Assembly: GCA_035610365.1 (NCBI GenBank)
Contig: CM069432.1
Location: 3,534,001-3,598,000 of the forward strand
Source: Aquatica leii
Taxonomy: Eukaryota; Arthropoda; Insecta; Coleoptera; Lampyridae
Length of the DNA stretch: 64,000 bases
Direction: 5' to 3'
Of the stretch, positions 22,000 through 33,480 are shown one piece after another. Numbering within the stretch: position 1 is the first letter of the stretch; every line of letters starts with the position of its first letter. The position numbers and the translations under genes are program-made. The notes under the pieces were generated by a model. That model worked only from the letters and a program-made list of their open reading frames with translations, did no database searches and was not told the DNA's origin.

Positions 22000-22805
22000 T
22001 ATGTAAATTAATGTTTAAAATAAGTGCGTTATAATTATTGTGTTACAATATATAGATTAAGAAAATTTGTATTAATAAATATATTGTGTATTTTTTAAAA
22101 ATTACCCATTTCGAATTTAAATCTTTACAACATGAAACATGAGGTTCTTAATTCCACTTCATTGCAGTTTCCATGCTGCAATGTAACATCAAAAAAGGTG
22201 AAACATATGTATTGTAAAGTTCCGTAACCGCCGCAGTAGTTGCCATCTGAATCAAAAACTTAAAATTTTGTAATGTAATTTTTGTAATTTGTAACTTTTT
22301 TATGTTTAATTACTTTTTCAAACCATTTCAAGTTTATTTTATTTAAAAAACATGATTTCGCTAACGCAAAACAAGTTCTGTATTCAAATCATTATCGAAA
22401 TAAAAAAAAATCTAAGTATTAGAATCTTAATGAAAATTTAATAAGAACAAATAAATTTCTTGAATTTTGCCGTGATGGGCAGTTACTCGCAAAACATTTA
22501 TATTGATCATTTTATGTGGTAAGGATACAATAACGGAACCAATTTGTGTCAAGCCGATCTTGCAAAGTATCGCCAATTGAGATTGAAATAAAAAGTATTC
22601 GCAAATTATAGTAAGTTTATATATAAACTATATAAAAAAGTAATCCGCAACAAATACAAGTTTTACACACAAATTTCTTTCTGATAAACACATAAATTAA
22701 ACATTTTGTATCTTTGTTTATAAAATTAAAATTTAATACATAATTAACATCCGATAAACGTAACAAAGTTAACGCGAAAACATAAAAGGGCCAAAACAAT
22801 TTGCG
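22000..22805. other. MULE 3' non-coding region
   Basis: It contains the transposase polyadenylation signal at 22074-22079 and AT-rich DNA up to the right TIR. No other gene was seen. Confidence 0.6.
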
Positions 22806-22953
22806 TAGTGGCGCCAAAATATCCTAGCGCCAAAACGTCCTGGCGCCAAAACATCCATGTGCCAAAACATCCCCGCGCCAAAAAGTCTTAGCGCCAAAGC
22901 GGCGGTGCCAAAACGGCGGTGCCAAAACGGCGGCGCCAAAACGTCCCATTCCC
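22806..22953 (-). repeat. right MULE TIR, tandem GGCGCCAAAA array
   Basis: This is the inverted counterpart of the left array, ending CAAAACGTCCCATTCCC just before the TGATCTTCC duplication. The LINE reading frame from the right runs into this array on the minus strand, giving a chimeric 149-codon ORF (22769-23218). Confidence 0.85.
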
Positions 22954-25920
22954 TGATCTTCCAGAGGAGTTGAGGTCTTCCTCTCTGTCTAGTGTTAAGT
23001 GGGTTCCATTTCATGATTTTTTTTATAATTGCTTCATTTCCTCTTCTTTGCACGTGTCCGTACCACTTCATTCTCTTGGCTTTATTTATTCTTGTTATGG
23101 TTTCGTTTTCTAGTATTTCATTCACTTTTGTATTCATGAGCTTTCTATATTCTCCGTTTATTTGCTTAGATCCCATTATTTTTCTAATTACGTTTCTTTC
23201 AAATGCCTTCATTTGCATAGGTTGCTACAGGTCTTATAACTGATTGTTATAGCATAAGTTTCGTTTGCTTACGCATATGTTTACTTCTTATTATTTTTTT
23301 GTATCTATGGAAAGTGTTATGTCCGGCTTTTATTCTTTGCGCAATTTCTATGCTTTTGTCATTTTCATTATTTATTATTACTCCCAGGTATCTATAGTTT
23401 TGTATTACTTCGTACTTTTCGTTTCTTTTTCTTCTTCTGTTTGCTCATTTTTCCTTGTGATTTTTATATTTTTGTCTTTTTTTTATTTATTTCCAGTCTT
23501 CTTCTCTTTGTTGCTTGCTCTATTTTATCTATTACTTCTTTTAATTTTTTTTTATCTCTTGCTATTACCGCTACATCGTCGGCATGTGCATCATTTTTTG
23601 TATAATAGATCTCTTGATTTCGCATTCTATTATTATACCTTCCATTGCCATGTTAAATAAGGTTGTTAACAATCCGTCTCTTTGTCTAACCCCTCATTTT
23701 ATTGCTATTCTCTTTGTTGTTCTTTTATGTGTTTGTACTACGGCTTCTGATTTTTCCATGTTTGACTTTTTAGTTTTTTCGGAATACTTTGGTTTTTTGC
23801 ATCTTTTACTATCATTTTTCTTTTAAGGGTATCGAAGGCTTGTTTAAAATCTATATACATTATATGTATTTGGTTGGTATAGCTTAGTATTGCTCTTATT
23901 ATCATTCTTTAGTTTATCCATTATTTTGTTAATGTACTCACGTTTCTTTTCTGTCATTAATTTTGCGCCTTCATATCTTTTTCTCTTGTAATTCTCGTAA
24001 TACTCTTGCTTTCAGGTTCCTATTCAGTTCATTCTTGCCTCTCTCTTTTTCATTATTATCTTTTTGCATTCTTCATCAAATCATCCGTTTCTACTTTTAA
24101 CTCGTTTTGTTCCAATTCTCTTTTCTGCCGATTTTATAATAATTGTTTTAATTGTATTCCACTCTTCCTCTAAACTTTCTTTTTTGTTCTCCTTTTGTAG
24201 TAGGTTGTTTATCTCTCTTTCATATGTCTTTTTTTCTTCTTCTTTCTCTAGTTTTTCTTTGTCCCTTTTCTTTTTAACTTGTCTATGTTTTTCTTCAACC
24301 GTTCTTAGTTTCATTTTTTTTTAACCAGCTTGCGATCTGTTTCTACGCTAGTTCCTCTGTATGATCTTACATCCTCAATCATTCTCTCTCATATCCTTTT
24401 AATTAAAATATGGTCTATTTGATTGCCTTTATTCTTTCCCGGTATATTTCATGTAACTTTATGTTCTTTTTTATGTTTAAATTTCGTACTTATAATATAC
24501 ATATCCATTCTGTTGTTAGGTGACATAACCTCATGCCGTTATCTGTTGTTATTTCGTGGATAGTTTCTTTCTTTGGGTATTTTTTCACAACTTATTTGCA
24601 GTTTGTTATAGAAAACTTCTTTCTCTTTTATTGCGGCTCCTTTTCTGGGTGCATAAGCATTTATTAAGGATATGTTAGCTATCGTACTTTTAATTCTTAG
24701 ATATGATAATCTTCTGTCTATTTTTTTAAATTGTATTAGTTTGTTCATAATCTTTTTATCCATCATGAATGCCGTTCCATGTTAACCCTGTTTTTCATTT
24801 CCTTCATAGAAAATTATTATTTTGCTTTGTCTACTCTTGCTTCGCCTACCCATTTTATCTCTTGTAGTGCTAATACACTGATTTTGTATCGTACCATTTA
24901 TCTACCTATTTCTTCCATTTGACCTGTTTCTAATAGTGTTCTAATGTTCCATGCTTCTATTTTAATAATGTATCTTTTTTTATTCACTTGTTTTTCTTTT
25001 GTATGCTTTACTGTTTCCGTTTCTTTTTTATTTGATTTGGGCGATTCCTGTAAATGGTATCCTTGTTCATGGCTATGTTCGTCATTGTTATTCTGTGCTT
25101 TATTTGTGTTTAGTTGTTTTTTGGGACAGTTCTGTTAATTTTTTTGATTTTCTTGAAACGTATCACTTTTTGGGGATTTTTTGTTTGCAGTTTTTTTTGT
25201 CTACTTTTATCGCTTGTTTCTCCATTTCAATTTTTTTTCTCCAGGTCTTTTGTTCTGTAAGTTTTGTTATTAATTATAATAATAATTAGTTTGTCATATC
25301 TTATTAGTGTTTTATACCCCTTACTTCTTGCCTCCTTCATATACGGTATCAATCATTTCTTTCTTCTTGTACTTCTTTAGGATAATCTTCATCGATCCAG
25401 ATATCTGTGCCTTTTAGTGTTTTTATAATATTCGTTTTTCTAGATTCTTTGATTAGTTTAATCATTATTGGTCTTGTTTTTCCTAATTCTTCTTTTATGG
25501 TAAAGCTTATTCCTGTCTTCTGTATTACTGCATTAACTTTGTCTTGCGTTTCTTTTTTGTTGTTCTTTATTCCTTTTATTACAATGTTTGTCTTTCTCGC
25601 TTCTCTTTCCTATATATACTTATTCTTTTTTCTTGCACCGCCAATTTTTCAAGTAGTATTATTTTTTCCTCCTTTACTTGCTTTAATTCCTGCATTACAG
25701 CATCTAGTTTTGAATTTAATTGCTGCATATTTCCATAAATATGCTCGAACATTCTTTCTATTTTATTCATGTCCGCCATATTTCTTTCTTTTTTTTTGCG
25801 AACTTCGTATATCGGTTCCAAATTTGTTAACGCGTAAAAATTTAACGTATTATCACAATTTAAATCTAGGATCGATAATTGCAAATATTTGCGCTAATTT
25901 CAATAGCACCCTGTATAAAT
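22954..25920 (-). mobile_element. LINE (non-LTR retrotransposon), decayed; main part
   Basis: All parts lie on the minus strand in LINE order. An N-terminal coiled coil (25884-25579) and an ORF1-like domain (about 25560-25370) carry TRPIMIKLI and GTDIWIDEDYP. The endonuclease runs from about 24980 to 24500 (AWNIRTLLETGQMEEIG, LALQEI, NAYAPR). A Lys/Glu-rich linker lies at 24314-24081. The reverse transcriptase active site reads HADD (23575-23586) instead of YADD. The C-terminus (23218-22963) has FERNVIRKIMG, WYGHVQRRGN and GRPQLLWK. Stops and frameshifts are frequent. The last residues lie beyond the MULE at 18834-18942. The clade was not assigned; the layout suits the Jockey/CR1/RTE group. 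The 5' limit is approximate. Confidence 0.8.
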
Positions 25921-27475
25921 AATTAATTATTAAAATAATTTTATATTTGATAACTCTAATGTGGTGAGCTTTACTTTTTCACAAAGAAAAGTGATTTCAA
26001 TTTAGTTAGTTAACAGTAAAAGCAATTTATGAAATAATTCTGTTTTGGTTTATTTTAAAAACTTTTTACAGAGCGTATTTTGCAGTTATATATTTTTTTT
26101 AAATTTTTGTCGAACTTAAATATATTACTAGGTATGTATCTACAATTTTTGGCAAGTTTTAATTGCTTTAATTTGTCGAGCTATGCAATAGCAATTCAAA
26201 TTGATTTTTTTAAATGTACTAAAATAAAATTAAGAAAATTACTTTATTATTCCGAACTGTCATAATTTTGATTTTTTTTTCGTAAACCGTTTTTAACAGT
26301 TTTTGAGCATTTGTTGTAAATGTCAAACTATTTTTGAGAGATCGTTTTACTCAAATTTAAAAAATTGCGAAAAAACGGCTAATTCACACATGAACTAGTT
26401 AAATAAATAACCATTAAAACACAATTTTTATAAATATTTTTTTTTACACAAAATTACTCAAATTTAAAAAATAATGTTTAAACTTCTATCGTCTATCTAT
26501 AATTATTATATATTCTACTTAACACTGTCAAACTATAGTGTTGGAAAACTAATACAAACTTTGTACTAGTTTAATTGTATAAATGGCCAAGTATAAATAA
26601 AGTTAGTAACCTAATAATGAGTGTTAATGTGTAAGTTAGTAGTACAGCTTTTGTTAAAATTGGAAAGTAAACTTATTAAGAGGTTAGAAACTAAAAACGT
26701 ATGTTACACATTTAACTAGTTAAAGCTCTTAAAATAAACACAAATTATTTATAGTGTGTGTTTTTGTAAATTTGAAAACAAGTACATTTTAACATACATA
26801 AAATTAACAAATTAATACAAATGGCATAATTACAAACAACCACAATTCTTGCTTATAATGTGAATAGATTATTATATTATTATTAGTATACTAATTGCTT
26901 AAATAAAATTGTTTACTAAAATTTATACCAAAAATAATTCAAGAAAACGCTTACAATTAGTTATGTATTCATCTGTTGCAAAAAGTTCTTAATTCAAACG
27001 GACATAACAACGAAATTTTCTCTGTAATCTATCAACATAAATCTTTATTCTACTGTAGTGATATATAGTACGAAAATAATGCTAGATTAAAATTCTTTTC
27101 ACATAAACCTTTTTTCTATTTTATTAAACAAAAGCATTTGTTGTTTATATTTACAAATACTTGGTTTGTTGCTTTTAAATCTGACGCTTAGTATATTAGT
27201 ATCGGAAATGTTTTTCTATTTCCCAAATATCTACTTTTTTTATTACAAAGTTTGCAGACGTATTATATAGTTTTTTTTTCTATATTTTATGTATACCTTG
27301 TGTCCCACGCTAGGGGTAGCCCATGGGATTTAACATGGGAAAATTGAAATTATTTTTTTCCTGCTTCCCAAATTAAACAATCGCAAAAATTTTGACACAA
27401 GTTTAAGTGGCACGTTTCTAAAAACAATTTTTTGATTATAATTTGATAATTAATAAATTACTTACAGGCATTTGA
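25921..27475. other. no recognisable gene
   Basis: Very AT-rich DNA with only short ORFs. Nothing recognised. Confidence 0.5.
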
Positions 27476-29288
27476 AATTCGAAATTTTGAAGGTTTTTTG
27501 CGCATGCGATTCAGATCGGCTATCTTCGGTTTTTAAAGTAATATGGATGCTAAAATTAAATTGTAACCCGTCAAATCAACATTATGCAACTTTATTTTTG
27601 AGGAAATGGAAATTTGAAGAACAAAGAATAGAAAAATTACATTTGAAAATTTTCTGTAGCAGACTAGAAAAAAAATAATTAATCAGACATAAATTTACAT
27701 TTACATAGGTATCTACGAACACTTATCGTTGTACCAATAGGTCGAACGCATGAAGATTGCTTGAATAATCGTCGTGCAGAAATTCATTTCAATTGAGAAT
27801 TTGTGACCCTGTAAAAGGCTTTTTTAACATTTTCGATCCGTTGCTTGGCGAAACGACCACGGCGAATCACCTATTTGGGTATTAGGTGTTCAAAAATGCC
27901 TCCTGCTTGAACTGTACAATAAGTTAGCCGTTCAACAAATCTTTTTCGTGTTTCGGTTAATTTACGAATGGTAATAGCTCGGCATACCACTTGAATTTCG
28001 TCTTTTAGTGCGTCCCTATTTTCATACCGTTTTTCTCCTTTGAATAATTTTTCTTTTATGTAACTCCACAAAAAAAAATCGCACGGGTTTAAATCAGGTG
28101 ACCTAGAAGACCATGTAATGGGACCATTCTTGCCTATCCATTGATTTGGAAATGCTTCATTCAGAAGCCCAGTGTTTAGTCTAGCAGTATGGGCTGGAGC
28201 ACCATCCTGCATAAAACAAACTTAGTGATTTTCACATGGAACATCATTTAGTTGTGGAAACACTTCTTCTAGTAGAAGGTAATGATATTTTATGGAAGTA
28301 AGTGTACCTTCAATGAAAAAAGGACCAATAACATAACTTCCCAGCAAGCCCATCCAAACAGTGACAGTTTGTCGCCATTAACTTGGTCCATTTACTAATT
28401 TGTGTGGATTTTTGAGAGACCATGTACGATTATTTTGTCGATTTGGTTTTTCATCAAGTTCAAATGAACATTCATCCGAAAAACAAATGTTTTTTACAAA
28501 ATCGCGATTGGTATTGTTCATTTCGGTGATTATTTCACAAAATCTCATACGAGCATAATAATCGTGTGGTAATAATTCTTGATGGCATTGCCAACGGTTA
28601 CTTTTAAAGTCCTCCTGTTGGAGGTACCTGAATGCTGACGACCGAGGAACACCTACATTAATTTCAATTTCTCGCAAACTAACATCAGGATCTTGGTCTA
28701 CAGCTGCAAGAACTGCCAATTTCTGAGGGTTGTCTTCATGATCGTGTAAAGGTGGTGGGCGCTGACATTTACATGGTGGTTTCAAATAATTGTATCGTTT
28801 TTTTATACTCTTTAAAGAAGGTATTGGTCTATCTGCGAAAAAACCAGCAAAGTTTTCTCGAATTTGGACCTTTGACACACCTCGAAAATATTGTTTTACC
28901 ACAAGAATTTTTTCTTCTACATTCATTTTCGAAGCTTGTAAAACAATTCTATCAAAACTGTCAACACTTCAAATGTTTTATAACAAATCAATGCTAACTT
29001 GATTTTTAATACCTATTTACTTGAACATAATTTAAGTTTATTTCATTTTGGAATCATAAGCTGGTTTATTAGCACGCAAATGCGGGCGCAATTTGGTTTT
29101 TTAACCTAAAAAAAATTTTCAAATGTAATTTTTTTAGTCTTTGTTCTTCAAATCTCCATTTCCTCAAAAATAAAGTTGCATAATGTTGATTTGACGGGCT
29201 ACAATTTAATTTTAGCATCCATATTACTTTAAAAACCGAAGATAGCCGAACTGAATCGCACGCGCGAAAAACCTTCAAAATTTCGAAT
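27476..29288 (-). mobile_element. Tc1/mariner transposon, DD41D type, 1,813 bp
   Basis: Long TIRs of 179 bp lie at 27476-27654 and 29110-29288, with seven differences by eye (about 96%). The outermost bases are AATTCGAAATTTTGAAGG on both sides. The exact tips and TA duplication are uncertain, as only the right side shows an adjacent TA. One transposase occupies most of the interior. Confidence 0.85.
27871..28926 (-). pseudogene. DD41D mariner transposase with DUF4817-like N-terminus, two in-frame stops
   Basis: One reading frame of 352 codons runs from ATG 28926 to the stop at 27871, the normal mariner length. It is interrupted only by TAA at 28378-28380 and TAA at 28222-28224. The N-terminal helix-turn-helix (MNVEEKILVVKQYFRGVSK) resembles DUF4817. 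A second HTH (about residues 70-105, VSLREIEINVGVPRSSAFR) follows. Catalytic residues are Asp in FSDECSF, Asp in QDGAPAHTA and Asp in SPDLNPCDFF; 41 residues separate the last two, so it is DD41D, not the DD34D of classic mariners. With only two stops and similar TIRs it died recently. Confidence 0.88.
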
Positions 29289-29807
29289 TACACAAAAGGA
29301 ATTAAATAAAATGTTTAAATTGAACAAATACCGTCAAATCAGGATGATATTTTGGCTTTTCTTTAGTTTTCTCTGTTCTGGAAAGAAAAATTGATTTGGA
29401 GCCTTTATCAATCGGAAGCCTTTGCCGTCTGGAATGACTTTTGTCAAAAAAGAACAAGAAAATTATTTTTTTCAATTTATTTTTTTATAAAATATGGTCA
29501 TCCAATATCCCCACCTATGGGGATATATTGGATGGTTTGAGTTTTATTAATGTATATATCTAACATAGATCGGTGCTATATCCTTTATAGGATACTTTTG
29601 AACTTGAATTTTATTTTATTAAATTTTGAGTGATAAACTAAATATAACATTATGTAGGGAATAATTTTATATAAAAGTATTGTGGCTGTCGCCATCTCGT
29701 GGTTAACGAGCCCACGTATAAAATATAAATAAATTGGTGCTATAGAGATCTTAGCATGTTGGTAATTGAATTTGCTAACCGCGAAAATTTGAAAATTGTA
29801 TCGAATA
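29289..29807. other. no gene; one hairpin
   Basis: At 29499-29534, CATCCAATAT-CCCCA pairs with TGGGG-ATATATTGGATG around CCTA, with a two-base bulge. TATCCTTTATAGGATA near 29579 is a smaller palindrome. Nothing else recognised. Confidence 0.5.
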
Positions 29808-32800
29808 TTAACACGATTGCAATTCACCAACGAATATAGTGAAAAGTAACTGTATCAGTACAATTGCAAAAATTATCACCAAAAAGAACCAGTGTACGGC
29901 CGTTTCACCCTTTTGCTGATGATCCCCAAAGAACGGATATTGATCAGGGTTTGCTGAAATTTTATTAATCATGTCGCGATACCATTCATCAGGAGTGAAT
30001 GTAGATAAATCTATAGAAGACATTAAATGTAAACTGAGATACACAAAGGCTCCGTCAAGATAAACGACCGGTTGGTTTTCTTAAATTATGTAACCATTTC
30101 AATGCGGCACAATCTGTAATAACGGTAAACTGAGTACCTTTCAAGTAATTACGAAAATGTTCTATCCCAATAACACCAAGTAATTCTCGCTCTGTAGCAA
30201 AATACTTTCGTTCGGTAGAACTTAACGTACGACTTGCAAAAGAGATAGGATGTTCGAGATCATCATCCAAACGTTAAAACAAGACAGCACGTAATGCTAC
30301 ATCACTAGAATCAGTTTGAATGAAAAATTTGCGACTAAAATCTGGAGAAGCAAGAACCGGAGCTGATGTGATACGAAGTTTAATTTCCTGGAAAGCTTTT
30401 TCAGCTTCACTGGATTACTAAATAGCTTGACATTTAGCTTTACCTTTAGGAAGTGAGGTAATTGGCGCGGACAAGGTAGCATATTCTTTGATAAGCAACG
30501 ATAGTAACCAATAAGACCACGTACTCGTTTTGTTTTGGTAGTATTCTTAAGTTTAGGAAAATTGACGATAGCAGAAACTATATAACCTTAAAACGAAAGG
30601 GACGGACGACAGAACTGAGATTTTTCTAAGTTAATTGTGAAGCCGGCTTTCTTTAAACAAGAAACAACTGAGCGTACTGTATTAATGTGTTCCTCAAAGG
30701 TAGGGGACGCAACAATAATATCATCAAGATAAACAAAAACTTGATGTAATAGGACGGGACCTAAAACACGATCCATAACACGCTGTAGGGTTTGCGGACT
30801 GTTCGGCAAACCAAAAGGCCCTTCCCTGGAATAGTAAACGCAGTTTTGGCATATGAAGATATCTCCAACAGAATTTGCTAGAAAGCTTTTCGAAGATCTA
30901 TGGAACTTAAATGTTTTGCACCACGCAAACGGTTCAAGATAGCGTCCATACGAAGTAACGGATAAGAGTCATTCTGCGTAACGGCATTAAGACGACGTGC
31001 ATCAAAGCAAGCTCTGAGTTCACCATTTTTCTTTTTCATTAGGAGAATGGGACTATTCCAAAGACTATTGGATTCACGTATAACCTCTAATTTCAACATT
31101 TCATCAATTTCATTATGTAAATGTGACTGCATGGCAGGAAATAGAAGACATTGTCTTTGTTTAAAAGGTAATGCATCACCAGTGTTAATGTAATGTTCGG
31201 CCAAATGGGTGCGACCGAGTTTATCCGAAACCAATTCACTAAATTGAGAAACCGTTTCCTGAAGAGAACGTTGTTGTTTATAACTGAGAGTATCTTTATC
31301 ACAAACGGTAGCTATAGGAGATATAAAAACTGAATCAGACAAATCAGAATTACTGTGATTGCAAGATAAGGAAATAAAAACTTAATTTTGTAAGTCTAAA
31401 CGTATAGCAAAAAGAGAACCAAAATCCATACCCAGAATAATTAGTTGAGTAATAGATGGAACTACAAAAAACTCTAAAAATTTAGTGATCTTGTTTAAGG
31501 TAACAGGTAAAGAAATCTTTCCTTGACATATTTGAGAAGAACCGTTAGCCGTATAAACTCGTAAGTTTGAAGAAACGGCGTAGTAGGAAATATTATGAGA
31601 ACGTAAAAACGTAAGTTCTGACTCAGCAATAACAGAGACCGAAGCTCTGCTGTCTAATAGACCAGGTAAAGAAAAACCACAAATGTATAATGTAAGGTAG
31701 ATACGATTATCAAAAAGAAACAAAGTTGCGACAGGAGAGACAGTCTTGTAATAGGTCATAAACAAATTTACTGTAAGTAACTAATTATTTCATTTCTCAA
31801 CAGGTATAGGATGAGCGGATTGAAGGTGTTGTTTTACAAAAGATACTTTTCGTTGAGACGTAATCGCACTTACTGAGTGGTTGTAGAAGCATTTGGTGTC
31901 GTACCGATGGGGTTTAGGGATTGTTTCGGCACGGCACCGCTTTGCAAGTTTTTTGAATTTTATGTAGGGCACGAAAAACTGTAGACGTTTTTATGACCAC
32001 AACGATACCAAAAGACAAATTTAGGCTCAGTACATTCCCGATGAGAATGTCTGACACAAGAACAATTCCAACATTTATTTGGAGATAAAGGTACGGAAGC
32101 ATAAACTTCATTCACCGAAGAAGGTAAATTATTTCCAGAAAGGCAAGCTAAGTCAGGTTCCAATAAACTAGAGCGACGAGAAAGAGGAGGTTTATATTTC
32201 TCCTGTCGGAATTTTAGTTCCTGTACACAACGACAGAATTCTTTTAGTTTAGGTAAAGAGCAAATATTCTGCAGAGTGACATGCCCTGCAAAGAAAGAAT
32301 TTAGATTTCGAATAATATGTTGCGTCACTTCGGTATTAGAAGGTTTCTGACTCAAACGATTAGACAGTGCTTTGACTGCAATCATATATGAAATAACATT
32401 TTCATGAAGACCTTGAGTACGATTTTGAAGTCATAGTCATAGTCGAAAGGTAAGAAATCTCGATTAAGGCATTTAACTAATTCATCCCAATTAGAAACTT
32501 TAAGTCTAATATTACGGTACCACTGTAAAGCAGGGACCGTAAATAAATCTCTAGCCGAAGTAAACAAATCGCCGTAACTAACATGTCTAGCTACACGCAA
32601 ATCTTCAACTTGTTCGAGGAAAGACATAAGGCTATCTTTGGAATTTAAACTAACAAAACTAATGTTCCATTAGTAGACAGGCACTTGTCTATGAGAAGAA
32701 GGTAGCGAAGGTACTGTAATAGAAGGTAAAGGTTGATCTTCAGTAGCCAAGGACTCTGTACGTTCTATAAGAAGTCCCTCAAACAGCATTAAATCCGACA

Positions 32801-33480
32801 CTAAGGTAGCAAGGACTGCTTTTTTATTTTTGCTAGGAGCAGGAAAGAGATTAATTCGGTTAGACAAATGTAACAATCGAGATTTATTTTGAAGACAATC
32901 GTTAGCAGTAGGTACTTTATTTGGATTGTCAGGGCTTAATAACTCACAAAGATCATCAATAGTTTCTTTAATTTCAGCAATATTAGTCTTAGAATCCAAA
33001 GATACAACAAAACCAGTTGGACCTGAACGTTTTTCTTTAGCCAATGCACTACGTAATTGAGTGCGACGAAGATGTTCAGACTTTTGAGGTCTAATACCAC
33101 GAATAAGTAACTCGAAACAAAGTTTCTTTTGTTTTAAATGCTCTATTGTTGATGACAAAAAATAAATAATATCTAATTATCAAAGAAAGAAACGAAATCA
33201 GACAGAGCATGAGACTCTTAATCTCAAGGTCGTGGGTTTGAACCCCACGTTGGGCGCCAATGGGTAAAGAGCTTAAAAGTTGGGTGCAGATAATAACCCT
33301 ATAAATACTTCGGCTAGGGTCAAATATAAGCTAAGAGCTATAAGGGTCGTAGGAAATTTTTGAGGAGAACTTCATGTTTTTGTTGCTTACTTGTCTATGT
33401 ACGATAAATGAAAGATACCGAACAATACATAGGGCGCCAGATAAGGACAATTTTTTGCTCTTGCATTATATATAAACAAT
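29808..33480 (-). mobile_element. Ty3/Gypsy LTR retrotransposon fossil
   Basis: An old, broken minus-strand Gypsy copy with several breaks. Parts in order from the right: probable 5' LTR remnant (about 33263-33480), primer-binding site for tRNA-Lys (33242-33259), Gag (about 33160-31960) ending in a Cys/His-rich zinc-knuckle region, aspartic protease (about 31765-31380), reverse transcriptase (about 31340-30590, with the FVYLDDIIV active site) and RNase H (about 30270-30050, TDCAALKWLHN). A linker with DEWYRDMI follows and ends in a hydrophobic stretch. No integrase or 3' LTR was recognised, so the 3' part appears lost. The type is near the mdg1/412-like Gypsy elements, by inference. Confidence 0.82.
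33197..33259 (+). tRNA. partial tRNA-Lys(CTT) sequence with CCA, at the Gypsy primer site
   Basis: The plus strand carries a tRNA-Lys from the D-arm (ATCAGACAGAGC) through the anticodon arm (CTT at 33217-33219, loop CTCTTAA) and T-arm (GGTTTGAACCCC) to the 3' acceptor strand GTTGGGCG plus CCA. About 13 nt of the 5' acceptor and D-stem are missing, so it cannot be a working gene. Read on the minus strand, its first 18 nt (TGGCGCCCAACGTGGGGT) are a standard Lys primer-binding site for the Gypsy fossil. The extra 45 nt are not needed for a primer site. Confidence 0.7.

Larger units (their letters stand above)
18943..22953 (+). mobile_element. MULE (Mutator-like) DNA transposon, 4,011 bp, nearly whole
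   Basis: A perfect 9-bp duplication, TGATCTTCC, flanks the element at 18934-18942 and 22954-22962; 9 bp is the usual MULE size. Both ends start GGGnnnnGGACGTTTTGGCGCC and consist of tandem TTTTGGCGCC-type units in inverted orientation. Inside lie a large cruciform-forming repeat, a small perfect hairpin and one transposase gene with a MULE domain and a FLYWCH-like N-terminus. The intact tips and mostly open coding sequence suggest a fairly recent insertion. Confidence 0.88.

Noticed and set aside
18943-22953. Polinton/Maverick identity for the 4-kb element with inverted ends
   Set aside because: It is too short, lacks polymerase, integrase and capsid genes, and has a 9-bp duplication and a MULE transposase.
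22992-25922. Many hydrophobic plus-strand ORFs (Phe/Ser/Leu-rich, apparent membrane proteins)
   Set aside because: They are antisense shadows of the A-rich minus-strand LINE.
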